Part shown: in pieces, positions 53,291 through 61,702 of the stretch | How the letters are laid out: every line of letters starts with the position of its first letter | Numbering within the stretch: position 1 is the stretch's first letter | NCBI RefSeq assembly: GCF_014203535.1 | Contig: NZ_JACHJI010000019.1 | Span: 41,590-105,589, forward strand | Length of the DNA stretch: 64,000 bases | Reading direction: 5' to 3' | From: Streptomyces griseomycini | GTDB taxonomy: Bacteria; Actinomycetota; Actinomycetes; Streptomycetales; Streptomycetaceae | Position numbers and translations under genes: made by a program | Notes under the pieces: generated by a model | Told to the model about the DNA's origin: nothing | Databases searched by the model: none | Seen by the model: the letters and a program-made list of their open reading frames with translations, nothing else

Positions 53291-53333
53291 CACCGAGTGC
53301 ACAAGTAGGCTGAGATCCGGCGAGAGGGGCGAG

Positions 53334-53993
53334 ATGGCAGGTCGAAGGCGTTGGACGACCGAGGAGATCCTGGATGCGGCGGCGGAGCTGCTGCGCACGA
53401 GCGACGCGGATTCGTTCAGCGTGCGCAAGCTGGCCGCGGCCCTCGGAACGGATTCCTCCAGCCTCTACCGGCACTTCCGCAGCAAGACCGAACTGCTGCG
53501 CGCGGTCGCCGACCGGATCCTCCTGGCCGCGATGGACGGCTACCGCCCCGAGGGCGACTGGAAGCAGCGCATCACCGCCCTGGCCCTGCGCGTGAGGGAG
53601 GCCTTCGGCCGGCAGCCCCAGCTCGCCGCGGTCTGGGGGCGCTACGCCTCCTCCGGCACCGGTTCCCGGCTGGTCATGGAAGAGGTGCTGCAGGCTCTGC
53701 GCGCGTCGGGACTGCCCGACGAGGAGATCCCGGCGCGCTACCACCGGACAGCGGTCCTCATCGCCGCGCTGATCGCCTCCGAGGCCGGGGTCAGCACCGT
53801 CGCCCCCGGAGAGCACGAACAGGCCATGGAGCTGTTCCGCGTCGCGGTCCTGGGCGCCGACCCCGAACGCTTCCCGGCCCTGGCCCACTTCGCCCGCGAC
53901 GTCCGTCCCCTCGGGGCGGACCGCCGTGCCGCGTTCGAGGAGATCCTCGCCGCCCACCTCGCCCACATCGAGGCCGCGATCCGCCCGAGCTAG
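53334..53993 (+). CDS. TetR family transcriptional regulator
   Basis: A 219-residue regulator: RWTTEEILDAAAELLRTSDA, then SVRKLAAALGTDSSSLYRHF for the HTH; the C-terminal part resembles TetR_C_33. ATG at 53334 has GAGGGGC upstream. Its TAG stop lies in a CTAG tetranucleotide that is also the stop of the opposite-strand IS481 remnant. Confidence 0.9.
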   Translation: MAGRRRWTTEEILDAAAELLRTSDADSFSVRKLAAALGTDSSSLYRHFRSKTELLRAVADRILLAAMDGYRPEGDWKQRITALALRVREAFGRQPQLAAVWGRYASSGTGSRLVMEEVLQALRASGLPDEEIPARYHRTAVLIAALIASEAGVSTVAPGEHEQAMELFRVAVLGADPERFPALAHFARDVRPLGADRRAAFEEILAAHLAHIEAAIRPS

Positions 53994-54103
53994 GTGTGTT
54001 GTCCGGACAGGTTGGTGACGCGGCTGGCTGGTGGGTGGCCGCCGATGCCGGTATGGGGTCGGTGGTGGTTGTACCAGTCCAGCCAGTCGGGAAACGCGGC
54101 CCG
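53990..54103 (-). pseudogene. IS481 family transposase, C-terminal remnant
   Basis: The minus strand encodes FPDWLDWYNHHRPHTGIGGH then PPASRVTNLSGQHT and a stop, the C-terminal end of IS481-family transposases (YNxHRPHxxL). It is joined in frame to IS5-family sequence at 54104. Confidence 0.75.
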
Positions 54104-54702
54104 CCCTGCGGTCAGGACGAACGACAGAGGTCGGCGCTTGCGGTCGGCAGCAAGGTGAATCTTGCTGGTCGGTCCGCCGCGGGACCTGCCGGGCAGGGCT
54201 TCCCCCAGACGGAACCTGCGTCGGCGGCGGTCGCGTCGACGTTCGGCACGCCCAGGTTCGCTCCTGTCGTCCCGCCCGTTCTGTTCCGCCTCGTCGCCCC
54301 TTTTTGCCGGGCGTGTTCCTGCTCGTCGGCGGCTTCCTCAAGAGCCTCCATGACGTCCTTGCCGACGATCGTCCCGGCGGCGTCGTGGTGAGCACGGACG
54401 GTTGTGGAGCCGACGCTGACCAGGGGTAAGTCTGTCCTGCCTCGGCGGGCGGCTTCGGCGACGAGGCCCTCCAGCAGTGCGGTGAAGACGTCGGCGTTCC
54501 TCCGGACCCGGAAGCGTCCGCAGACGGTCGGCCAGGGCCCGAACTCGCCGGACATCTCACGCCATTGAGCGCCTGTCCTGAACCGCCAGATCACTCCCTC
54601 GAACTGATCCCGCAGCCGCTCGGGGTACCGACCGTACTCACCCATCGGCAGGAACGGCTCGATCGACTTCCACTGGTCGTCGGTGACTTGTCTGCGCGTC
54701 AC
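54104..54702 (-). pseudogene. IS5 family transposase, frameshifted remnant
   Basis: GTG at 54702 begins TRRQVTDDQWKSIEPFLPMG, YPERLRDQFEGVIWRFRTGA, QWREMSGEFGPW, the N-terminal part of IS5/IS1182-type transposases; STTVRAHHDAAG carries the first catalytic region with Gly in place of the expected Asp (VSVGSTT). A frameshift lies near 54220, after which another frame shows GRSRGGPTSKIHLLADRKRR and PLSFVLTAG before the IS481 fragment starts. Inactive. Confidence 0.75.
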
Positions 54703-54754
54703 GATCGTCTTCCCACCGGACCCGCCTTCCAGGCGGATCCGGATCGGCGAGTTG

Positions 54755-56239
54755 TCAGGACGGCACGGCGGGGCAGCTGGTGCCCCGTGGTGGGACTGCC
54801 AGGTCGGTGAGGTAGCTGTCCACGGCGTCCTCCATACACGGGCCGCTGGTGACGCTGCCGTGGCCGTGGCCCTCGTAGGTGAGGAGCACGCCGCTGCGGC
54901 CGAGCTGCCGGGCCACCGAGACCGCCCACGGGTAGCCGGTGGCGGGGTCGTGCAGCGCGTTGGACACCAGGATCGGCGGGGCACCGTGTGCGTCCAGGCG
55001 GTGCTGCGGGTTGGCGGTCGGCGCGCCCAGACACGCCGCTGCCATGTGGATCGGCAGCAGGTAAGGCAGGTCAGGTGCCGTCATGTTCATCATGGCGACG
55101 AGCGAGGCGTACTCCTTGTAGTCGCGCACTGGCAGGTGCCAGTCCGAGCAGAAGACCGGCGTGGCCGGAGGCAGCGGCGCTATCGAGGTGGGCGACGCGG
55201 GCAGCGGCTTGCTCGCCTCCATCCCCGCGATCGCCGTGGCCAGACCCGCGTAGTCGGCCTCGTAGAACTTCCGGAACGCGATCTTGTTGACCAGGTCAGA
55301 AGACGACAGCGAGGTGCCCGGCTTCGCAGGGTCCTCCAGCTCGCCGCGCCCGGCCCGGGCCAGCAGACCCTGCCAGACGGCGCGGACGTCGCGGCCGTGC
55401 AGCGCGCAGTCTGCGGCACCGTCGCACCACTTCACGAACTCCTGGAATGAATCCTCTGCCGTGGCCGCCTCGGCGTGAAGGAAGTCACGGGTGGTCGGGA
55501 CGCTGTGGTCCATGACGCTCTCGAGCACCATCGCGCGCACGCGGCGCGGGTAGGTCTCGGCGTACTGGGCCCCGAGCAGTGTGCCGTACGAGCTGCCGTG
55601 GAAGGTCAGTTTCCGCTCGCCGAGGGCGGCCCGGAGGGCGTCCAGGTCCCGGACTGTCTGGGCGGTGTCAAGGTGGTCGAACACCGGGCCGGTACGGGCC
55701 CGGCAGTCGGCACGGAGCCGCCTGTTGTACGCCATGGTGGCGTCGAAGTCCGCCTGGCTCTTCAGCTCCGGTGACGGCCGCTCGGCAAGCAGGTCGCCGG
55801 AGCAGGTCACCGGGTTGCTGCCGCCCACGCCGCGCGGGTCGAAGCTGACGATGTCGAACCTGCGGCGGACCTCGGGGCTGAACCGGCTGATACGGCCCAC
55901 CACCATCTCCACACCCGAATCGCCCGGCCCGCCGGGGCCGAACACCATCGAGCCGACGCGTGCGCCGGGGTCGGTGGCCTTGCGGCGGGCCACAGCCAGG
56001 TCGAGTCTCGGCCCGTCCGGGTGGGCCCAGTCGACCGGCACCGAAAGAGTGGCGCAGTCGGCTCCCGGCTTCTCCGGGTCGTCACACGGTGCCCACCGCA
56101 GGGCCCCTGCGGCAGACGGAGACGCGTGGACCGCGGGAGCGGCGGCGAGGCCGGTGATGACGGCCATGGCGGCTGCCACGGCCATGGTCGTGCCTCGCGC
56201 GGCAATGCGCCGCAGTGCGGATCTGCCCCTTAACGGCAT
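54755..56239 (-). CDS. Secreted alpha/beta hydrolase, tripeptidyl-aminopeptidase-like (S33)
   Basis: A 494-residue exported hydrolase. Residues 1-40 form a signal peptide with arginines, a hydrophobic core (MAVAAAMAVITGLAAAPAVH) and AHA-type cleavage site. SMVFGPGGPGDSGVEM is the oxyanion strand; the nucleophile is S217 in GSSYGTLLG; Asp lies in LVSNALHDPATGYPWA and His in TYEGHGHGSV. Cysteines (CDDPEKPGADC, TCSGD, DCALH, CSDW, SGPCMED) suggest disulfides outside the cell. The family includes Streptomyces tripeptidyl aminopeptidases; substrate is inferred. Confidence 0.9.
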   Translation of the reverse strand: MPLRGRSALRRIAARGTTMAVAAAMAVITGLAAAPAVHASPSAAGALRWAPCDDPEKPGADCATLSVPVDWAHPDGPRLDLAVARRKATDPGARVGSMVFGPGGPGDSGVEMVVGRISRFSPEVRRRFDIVSFDPRGVGGSNPVTCSGDLLAERPSPELKSQADFDATMAYNRRLRADCRARTGPVFDHLDTAQTVRDLDALRAALGERKLTFHGSSYGTLLGAQYAETYPRRVRAMVLESVMDHSVPTTRDFLHAEAATAEDSFQEFVKWCDGAADCALHGRDVRAVWQGLLARAGRGELEDPAKPGTSLSSSDLVNKIAFRKFYEADYAGLATAIAGMEASKPLPASPTSIAPLPPATPVFCSDWHLPVRDYKEYASLVAMMNMTAPDLPYLLPIHMAAACLGAPTANPQHRLDAHGAPPILVSNALHDPATGYPWAVSVARQLGRSGVLLTYEGHGHGSVTSGPCMEDAVDSYLTDLAVPPRGTSCPAVPS

Positions 56240-56529
56240 GGATCCTCCTCGTGAAGAGAGCGATTGTGTCAGGGGTGCGGACCCGGCCGGGGCACCGTCG
56301 TCACGTTAGGTGCACTGTCGGTCGTGTGAGGCCCCTGTCAGGGGCTTCTCCGGGTCTGGTCGGGGACTGCTCAGGGGCGATCGGGGCCCCAGGGCGAAGA
56401 AGGTCCGGATTGGGTCAGGGAAAGGGCTCCGCCGCACCAGTGCCGTGACCGGGAAGGTTCGCCGGGTCGGTGGTCAGGGCGGTTGGATGGGTGGTGACGT
56501 CGGTTCCGATCCGATCGCTGGAGGTGTGG

Positions 56530-57235
56530 TGACCGAGCCTGTGGGGAGTGCAGACCGACCGGTCAGGAAGGGCGGAAGCTGCGGCAGACCGTGCGCCGGG
56601 GGAGTACCGACCCGGTGCGCTGCCGGCGGGCGATGAGGGTGCTGGCGTCCGCCGGCGGGAACCGCGTCCCGGTGATCGCGCAGCCGGTCCAGGCCGACGA
56701 GGACACCGTCCGGGACGTCATCCACCGGTTCCACGAGATCGGCCTGGCCTGCCAGGCCCCTCGACGGCGTCACCTGCTTCCACGGCTGCCGCTCCGTGGA
56801 CGACGACCGTCTGCGGGGCGTCAACCGCCGCCGCAAGGGCACCGCCACCCCCCTGGCGGCGCCGGCGCCGCTCCGCGCCGCCCGCCCCGACGGCGCCCCG
56901 ATCCACATCGTCCGGGACACCCCTCCGCCCACACCGGCGCGGACATCCACCGCTGGGCGAAGAAGCACAAGGCCGAGCCGTGTCTTCACCCCGGCCTGCG
57001 CCTCCTGGGCCAACCCGATCGGGGCCCGCTTCGGCCCGCTGCGCCGGTCCACCCGGACCGACTCCCGCCACCGCGGTCACCCCGCACAGACCCAGGCCCC
57101 GCACCGCTCCCTGCGCCGGCGCAACGCCGACGCACGCCACCGCGACGTCCTCGCCGCCCAGCGCCGAGAGCGCGCCCGCATCCGCGGGGAGAAGGATCGA
57201 CAACCGGCCCAGTCCCACCGCACGGAGCGTGAGGA
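56530..57235 (+). pseudogene. IS630 family transposase, heavily decayed (element B)
   Basis: It matches the element A transposase: TEPVG start, then MRVLASAGGNRVPVIAQPVQ, ADEDTVRDVIHRFHEIGLAC. After this about 400 bases of the A gene are missing, and pieces in shifted frames follow: VDDDRLRGVNRRRKGTA, then SAHTGADIHRWAKKHKAEP, and RRRNADARHRDVLAAQRRER. The first catalytic Asp region is deleted. No activity is possible. Confidence 0.8.
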
Positions 57236-57242
57236 GCTCTCC

Positions 57243-57812
57243 ATGGACCACGAAGACGTCGACGCCGCTGTGGCAGAGACGCTGCAGGTGCTCGGCCCCC
57301 GTACCGCCGAGGACTGGACGGTGCCGGCGGGGTCGCTCGAATGGACCTGCTGGCGGACGGCAGCCCACATCGGCCACGACCTACTGGCCTACGCAGGACA
57401 GCTGGCGGCACAGCCCACCGACGCCTACCTTCCCATCGACCTGAACGTCCGCCCCACCGCCTCGCCGGCCGGAGTGCTCCAGGCCGTCACCGCCTGCGGC
57501 GGACTGCTCAGCAGCGCCCTGGCCACGGCCGACCCGACCCTGAGGGCCTGGCACTGGGGCCCGTGCGATCCCGGGGGGTTCGCCGCGATGGGCGTCGCCG
57601 AGACCCTGCTGCACACCTACGACATCGCGCAGGGACTGTCCGTGGACTGGCTGCCACCGGCACCGCTGAGCGCAGCAGTGCTCGACCGGCTCTTCCCCGC
57701 CGCCCCGCCCGGAGACCCCACTCAGGTACTCCTCTGGTGCACCGGCCGCGGAGAACTCGACGGCCTCCCCCGCCGGACCTCATGGAGGTGGGAAGCAGCA
57801 CGACCGGACTGA
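57243..57812 (+). CDS. DinB/maleylpyruvate isomerase-like protein (passenger of element B)
   Basis: A 189-residue protein with a DinB-type four-helix bundle of the mycothiol-dependent maleylpyruvate isomerase N-terminal family: DVDAAVAETLQVLGPRTAED, LEWTCWRTAAHIGHDLLAYA with HigD-type metal His in HIGHD, and VAETLLHTYDIAQGLSVDWL. The three His residues expected for metal binding can be found (H in AAHIGHD and LLHTYD). Such proteins are often thiol transferases or detoxification enzymes. ATG at 57243 follows GAGGAG. It lies inside the terminal repeats of a dead IS630 element and keeps an undamaged frame. Confidence 0.8.
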   Translation: MDHEDVDAAVAETLQVLGPRTAEDWTVPAGSLEWTCWRTAAHIGHDLLAYAGQLAAQPTDAYLPIDLNVRPTASPAGVLQAVTACGGLLSSALATADPTLRAWHWGPCDPGGFAAMGVAETLLHTYDIAQGLSVDWLPPAPLSAAVLDRLFPAAPPGDPTQVLLWCTGRGELDGLPRRTSWRWEAARPD

Positions 57813-57893
57813 TCGAGCCGGCCCCGGCGAACGTTCCCGGTCACAGCACCGGCCGACCGTGATCATTCCCGGCGCCAACGGCTGTACCGATGT

Positions 57894-58080
57894 CCCCCGA
57901 GGCCGTTCGAGCGTGGGCTCGCGGATGTTCTCCGGCTCGGTCCCCGCCATCGCGGCGAAGAACGCGGACCACGGCTTCCCCGGCCCGGTCGGGTCGTAGG
58001 TGCCGGGCAGGGGCCCGGCAGGCATCTCCCGGACCGGGCCGTGGGCGGTGAGGTGGTCGGCGAGCGCGGTGAGCATCCCG
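57894..58080 (-). pseudogene. Resolvase catalytic-domain scrap
   Basis: The minus strand gives LTALADHLTAHGPVREMPAG, PLPGTYDPTGPGKPWSAFFA, AMAGTEPENIREPTLE, matching the intact resolvase (LTALADHLTAHGLILEMLAG...AFFAAMAETERENI). Both ends are lost. It is the only resolvase copy in opposite orientation to the one at 2.2 kb and lies next to element B. Confidence 0.75.
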
Positions 58081-58109
58081 CGGCGGCCCGTCCCGGCGGG
58101 CACGGCACG

Positions 58110-58469
58110 TCAGTCGACGGGTGCCACCCGGATCAGGTTGCCGTCGGGGTCGGCGACGACGAAGGTGCGGCCGAACACCTCGTCGTGGGGTTCCTCCACC
58201 GTCTTGACGCCCTTCGCCGTCCAGTCCCGGAACTGCTGGTCGATCCGTTCGGGACCGCCGTCCACGGTCACGCACAGTTCACTGGTGCGCGGCGCCGTCA
58301 GGTGGTCCGAGACCCCGCTCCACAGGGCCAGCTCGAACCCGTCGGTGAGGGGGAACGAGACGAACCTGGGCGTTTCGAAGCTCGGCTCGATGTCGAACAG
58401 TTCCGCGTAGAAGCGGGTGGACGCCGGTGCGTCGGAGACGTAGACGATGACCATGTTCGGGACTGCCAT
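58110..58469 (-). CDS. VOC family protein (glyoxalase/bleomycin-resistance fold)
   Basis: A 119-residue protein with the VOC fold: VIVYVSDAPASTRFYAELFD and FETPRFVSFPLTDGFELALW in the first module, KGVKTVEEPHDEVFGRTFVV ADPDGNLIR in the second. The C-terminal DPDGN loop is typical. Metal ligands are not fully clear. It is divergent from a WYL regulator, an arrangement often seen for VOC proteins in actinomycetes. Confidence 0.9.
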   Translation of the reverse strand: MAVPNMVIVYVSDAPASTRFYAELFDIEPSFETPRFVSFPLTDGFELALWSGVSDHLTAPRTSELCVTVDGGPERIDQQFRDWTAKGVKTVEEPHDEVFGRTFVVADPDGNLIRVAPVD

Positions 58470-58566
58470 GAGCTGCTCCTTCGGTTCCGCCGGTTGTTCC
58501 GGACGACAGGAGCCTGCCGGTCATACCTGACAGATCCTGTCGTGTTCCCGTGAGAACCTCGGCCTC

Positions 58567-59508
58567 ATGACCCCGGATCGTTTCTTCTCCCTGTTGCTGG
58601 CCCTCCAGACCCGCGAGGTCGTCACCGCGGCCGACCTCGCGGAGCAGCTGGGGGTCTCGGTGCGCACCGTGCTGAGGGACCTGCGGTGGCTGCAGGAGGC
58701 GGGTTTTCCGGTACTGGTCGAGCGCGGCCGCTGGGGCGGGGTGAGGCTGCTGCCCGGTGGCGCCCTCGACACCTCGCGGCTCACCCCGGCCGAGCGCGAC
58801 CACCTCGTGCTGCACGGCCTGGACGACGAGCAGCGGCACCAGCTGGGCGCCGGCACCGAGAGCCGCCGGGCCCGCGCGAAGGTCGCGGCACGGCGACAGC
58901 CGACGGCGTCCCGACTGCCGATCAGCGCCGTCGTCGTCACCGACAACAGGCCCTGGTTCGGCCGGGACGCCGAGGGGGCCGACCCGAGCGCCGTCGTCGG
59001 TGACGTGCGCCGCGGTGTGCGGCTGCGCATCCGCTACCGGCGCTCCGAGGACGCCGGGCCGGCCTGGCAGGTCGTCGACCCGTACGGCCTCCTGGCCAAA
59101 GCGGGCCGGTGGTACCTCGTCGCCGACCGCTCGGGAGTCCCCCGGCTGTACGCCCTCGAACGGCTCGTCGACTGGCGGCCGATGCGTGTCCCGCGCCGGT
59201 TGCGTCCCGGAACGACCCTCGCCGACGTGGTGGCGGAACTGACCTCGCGCTGGGAGACGACCGGTGCCGTCCGGATACACGCCCGGCTCGCCGCCCGCCA
59301 GCTCGACCGTGCCAGGCGCATCCTCGGCTCCCGTCTGACCGTGCGGTCCCGGGAGGGCGAGGAGGTCACGATCACGGTGGCGTGTCGGGAGGTCGAGGAC
59401 GTGCGCCAGTTGCTGCCCTTCGCGGACGACCTCGTCGTGACCGCTCCCCCCGAGGCCCGTGACCGGATCCGCGAGCTCGCGACACGGACCCTTCACCGGT
59501 ACGCCTAG
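58567..59508 (+). CDS. WYL domain HTH transcriptional regulator (YafY family)
   Basis: A 313-residue regulator. The N-terminal HTH is REVVTAADLAEQLGVSVRTV, LRDLRWLQEAGFPVLVERGR (residues 18-60). The WYL domain follows (RLRIRYRRSEDAGPAWQVVD, PYGLLAKAGRWYLVADRSG) with a WCX-like C-terminus. WYL domains bind nucleic acid or nucleotides and often control stress or defence genes. Divergent from the VOC gene at 98 bases. Its TAG stop lies in a CTAG where an IS630-family wreck begins. Confidence 0.9.
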   Translation: MTPDRFFSLLLALQTREVVTAADLAEQLGVSVRTVLRDLRWLQEAGFPVLVERGRWGGVRLLPGGALDTSRLTPAERDHLVLHGLDDEQRHQLGAGTESRRARAKVAARRQPTASRLPISAVVVTDNRPWFGRDAEGADPSAVVGDVRRGVRLRIRYRRSEDAGPAWQVVDPYGLLAKAGRWYLVADRSGVPRLYALERLVDWRPMRVPRRLRPGTTLADVVAELTSRWETTGAVRIHARLAARQLDRARRILGSRLTVRSREGEEVTITVACREVEDVRQLLPFADDLVVTAPPEARDRIRELATRTLHRYA

Positions 59509-59532
59509 TGCCGGGTTCCTCTTTCACCGGGG

Positions 59533-60645
59533 ATGTGTCCTGATGGCGGGGTGGTTCGGTCACTCGGGGGCGGGTGCTGGACGGTGGTGTCACGAGCACG
59601 GCCGAGCCGTGATGAGAACGAGCAGCAGGTCGTACGTCGGCTGTCGCGGGCGCGCAAGGCGCCGCGTGATCTGGTGGTGCGGGCTCGGACGGTCGAGCCG
59701 AGCTGGTCCGGGCAGAGGGTGCCGGCCATTGCGGATGAGCTCAGGTGCAGTCCCAGGACGGTCCGCCGCTGGCTGCACCGCTTCAACCGCTCGGGCCTGG
59801 ACGGGCTGGAGGACCTGGGCGGTCAGGGCCGCAAGCGGCGGATCACCGAGGCGGAACGTTCAAGGATCATCGGCCTGGTCAGACAGGCTCCGCCGGGCCG
59901 GCTGACCGTGCGGGCCGATGGGGAGCTGGCCGCGGCGGATGAATCGGGGCCGCCAAAGTGGGCCCTTGACTCACTGACTGCCGAGGCCAGGGGGCTGGGT
60001 ATCGCCATCGGCCGCAGCCAGGTCCGCCGGATCCTGCTCGCCGAGGGCGTGCGCCGGCGCCGCACCCGGTCCTGGACCCGCTCGAAGGACGCGGACTTCG
60101 AGGGAGAAGGGCCGGGGTCATCGGGCTCTGCACCTGCCCGCCCGAAGGCGCGACGGTCGTCTGCGCCGACGGGCTCGGACCGGTGATCCCGCGTACGTTC
60201 CCGCCGGCGCCGGGCTGGTCGCCGAGCGGGCACCGGATCGGATCCGAGGTCGACCACGGCCGCGGACCGGAGAGGGCCTGGGGCTACGGAGCACCGCGGA
60301 TCCGCGACGGACACGAGGTCACCATGACCGCGTCCTGGCGCAACAGCATCTACCGCCAGCAGTTCCTGCAGCGTCCGGAGGAGGACAACCCGGCCGGCGA
60401 GATCGTGCTCGCCACCGACAACCTGTCCTCGCACAGCAGCCTGTCCACCCGCACCTGGCTTCAGGACCACCCGGAATCCGGCATGTCTTCATCCCCGTCG
60501 GCGCCTGCCGGCTCAGCCTCCGGGAAGGCTGGTGGCGCATCTTCCGCAAGGCCGCCCTCGCCGGCCGGTCCTTCGCCGGACCACCCGAGATCGAACAGGC
60601 CACCCGCCTCGCGACATCCCGGCTCAACGCCCGAGCTCAGCCCTC
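59533..60645 (+). pseudogene. IS630 family transposase of a second type, frameshifted
   Basis: A different IS630 lineage from elements A and B. The first frame gives VRRLSRARKAPRDLVVRART, VEPSWSGQRVPAIADELRCS, PRTVRRWLHRFNRSGLDGLE. It breaks near 60100; the next frames give GYGAPRIRDGHEVTMTASWR, IVLATDNLSSHSSLSTRTWL (second Asp) and IRHVFIPVGACRLSLREGWW (Glu region), AALAGRSFAGPPEIEQATRL. At least two frameshifts. No passenger gene or clear inverted repeats were found. Confidence 0.75.
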
Positions 60646-60728
60646 CTGCACCCCCCCCCACCAGGCGCTTACGCCGCCGGTATGTGTGCACCCTTCGAGG
60701 AGCCCGGCACCAGGGCGTGTCTTCCGGC

Positions 60729-61625
60729 TCATCGCGGCCGGCCGGACTCGCCGACCAGTCGGCGGAAGTTGCGGACCACCGGGCTGGTCTCCCCGCTCCG
60801 CCACACCAACTGCATCGACAGCGGCTCCGGTTCCGGAGTGAGCCGGCGGAACTCGACATCGGGCTGACGCAGGCTCGACACCGTCCGGGGGACGATGGAG
60901 ACCCCCACCTCGGCGGCGACCAGCCCGACGATCGTCTGCATGTGAGCCGCCTCCTGCACCACCCGGGGCTCGAAACCGGCCGCCCGGGTCAGCCGGGTGA
61001 CGCGGTCGTGCAGGGCGGGACCCAGGGCGCGGGGGAAGAGGACGAAGGGCTCGTCGGCGAGGGCGGACGTGGGCAGCGGCGCCGAGGCGGCCAGCGGATG
61101 GCGGCGGGGCAGCGCCGCGACCAGGACGTCCCGCAGCACCTCCTCGCCCACCAGCCCGTCGGGAACCGCGCCCTCGTCGAGGGCGTGCAGGATGCCCACG
61201 TCGATGCGGCCCGCGAACAACTCCTCGATCTGGCGGGCGCTCGGCAGCTCGCGGACCTGCACCTCGACGCCAGGATAGGCCCGGCGGAAGCCGCGCAGCA
61301 GGCGTGGGAGCAGTTCGGGCACCGCCGAGCCGACGAAGCCCAGCGACAGCTCCCCCACGTCGCCCCGCGCGGTCCGGCGGGCCGCCGCGCGGGCCCGCTC
61401 GGCATGCCGCAGGGCGTGCCGGGCCTCGGCGACGAAGCTCCGGCCGGCCGCCGTGACGCTGACCTCCCGCGTACTGCGGTCGAACAGGGAGACACCGAGC
61501 TCGTCCTCCAGCTTCCGGACCTGCTGGCTCAGCGTCGGCTGCTGAACCCCGAGACGGCGTGCGGTGCGGCCGAAATGCAGCTCCTCCGCCAACACCACGA
61601 CGTAGCGCAGCTGTTCGAGATTCAT
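60729..61625 (-). CDS. LysR family transcriptional regulator
   Basis: A 298-residue activator/repressor. The HTH is MNLEQLRYVVVLAEELHFGR, TARRLGVQQPTLSQQVRKLE, DELGVSLFDRSTREVSVTAA; the C-terminal effector domain has two Rossmann-like lobes. It is divergent at 77 bases from the DUF6152-like/DUF6644-like pair, which it probably controls. Confidence 0.9.
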   Translation of the reverse strand: MNLEQLRYVVVLAEELHFGRTARRLGVQQPTLSQQVRKLEDELGVSLFDRSTREVSVTAAGRSFVAEARHALRHAERARAAARRTARGDVGELSLGFVGSAVPELLPRLLRGFRRAYPGVEVQVRELPSARQIEELFAGRIDVGILHALDEGAVPDGLVGEEVLRDVLVAALPRRHPLAASAPLPTSALADEPFVLFPRALGPALHDRVTRLTRAAGFEPRVVQEAAHMQTIVGLVAAEVGVSIVPRTVSSLRQPDVEFRRLTPEPEPLSMQLVWRSGETSPVVRNFRRLVGESGRPR

Positions 61626-61702
61626 AGGCCCATGGAATCACTCACGCCGGATCCGATGAACAATCGGCAAAGGGCGCGGGCCCGCCGTCCACACTGCCGA
61701 CC

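Larger units (their letters stand above)
56441..57848 (+). mobile_element. IS630-type element B, decayed, carrying a DinB-like passenger gene
   Basis: A 1.4-kb unit with ends related to element A. The left end at 56441 reads TGCCGTGACCGGGAA inward, the right end at 57848 reads TGCTGTGACCGGGAA inward, and both continue with GTTCGCCGGG after one or two changes. CCAG precedes the left end and CCGG follows the right. Inside are a frameshifted IS630 transposase and, downstream on the same strand, an intact 570-bp gene. Confidence 0.65.

Noticed and set aside
59505..60700. Third passenger-carrying IS630 element
   Set aside because: The transposase is of another lineage, no matching terminal repeats were found and no extra gene lies beside it on the same strand.
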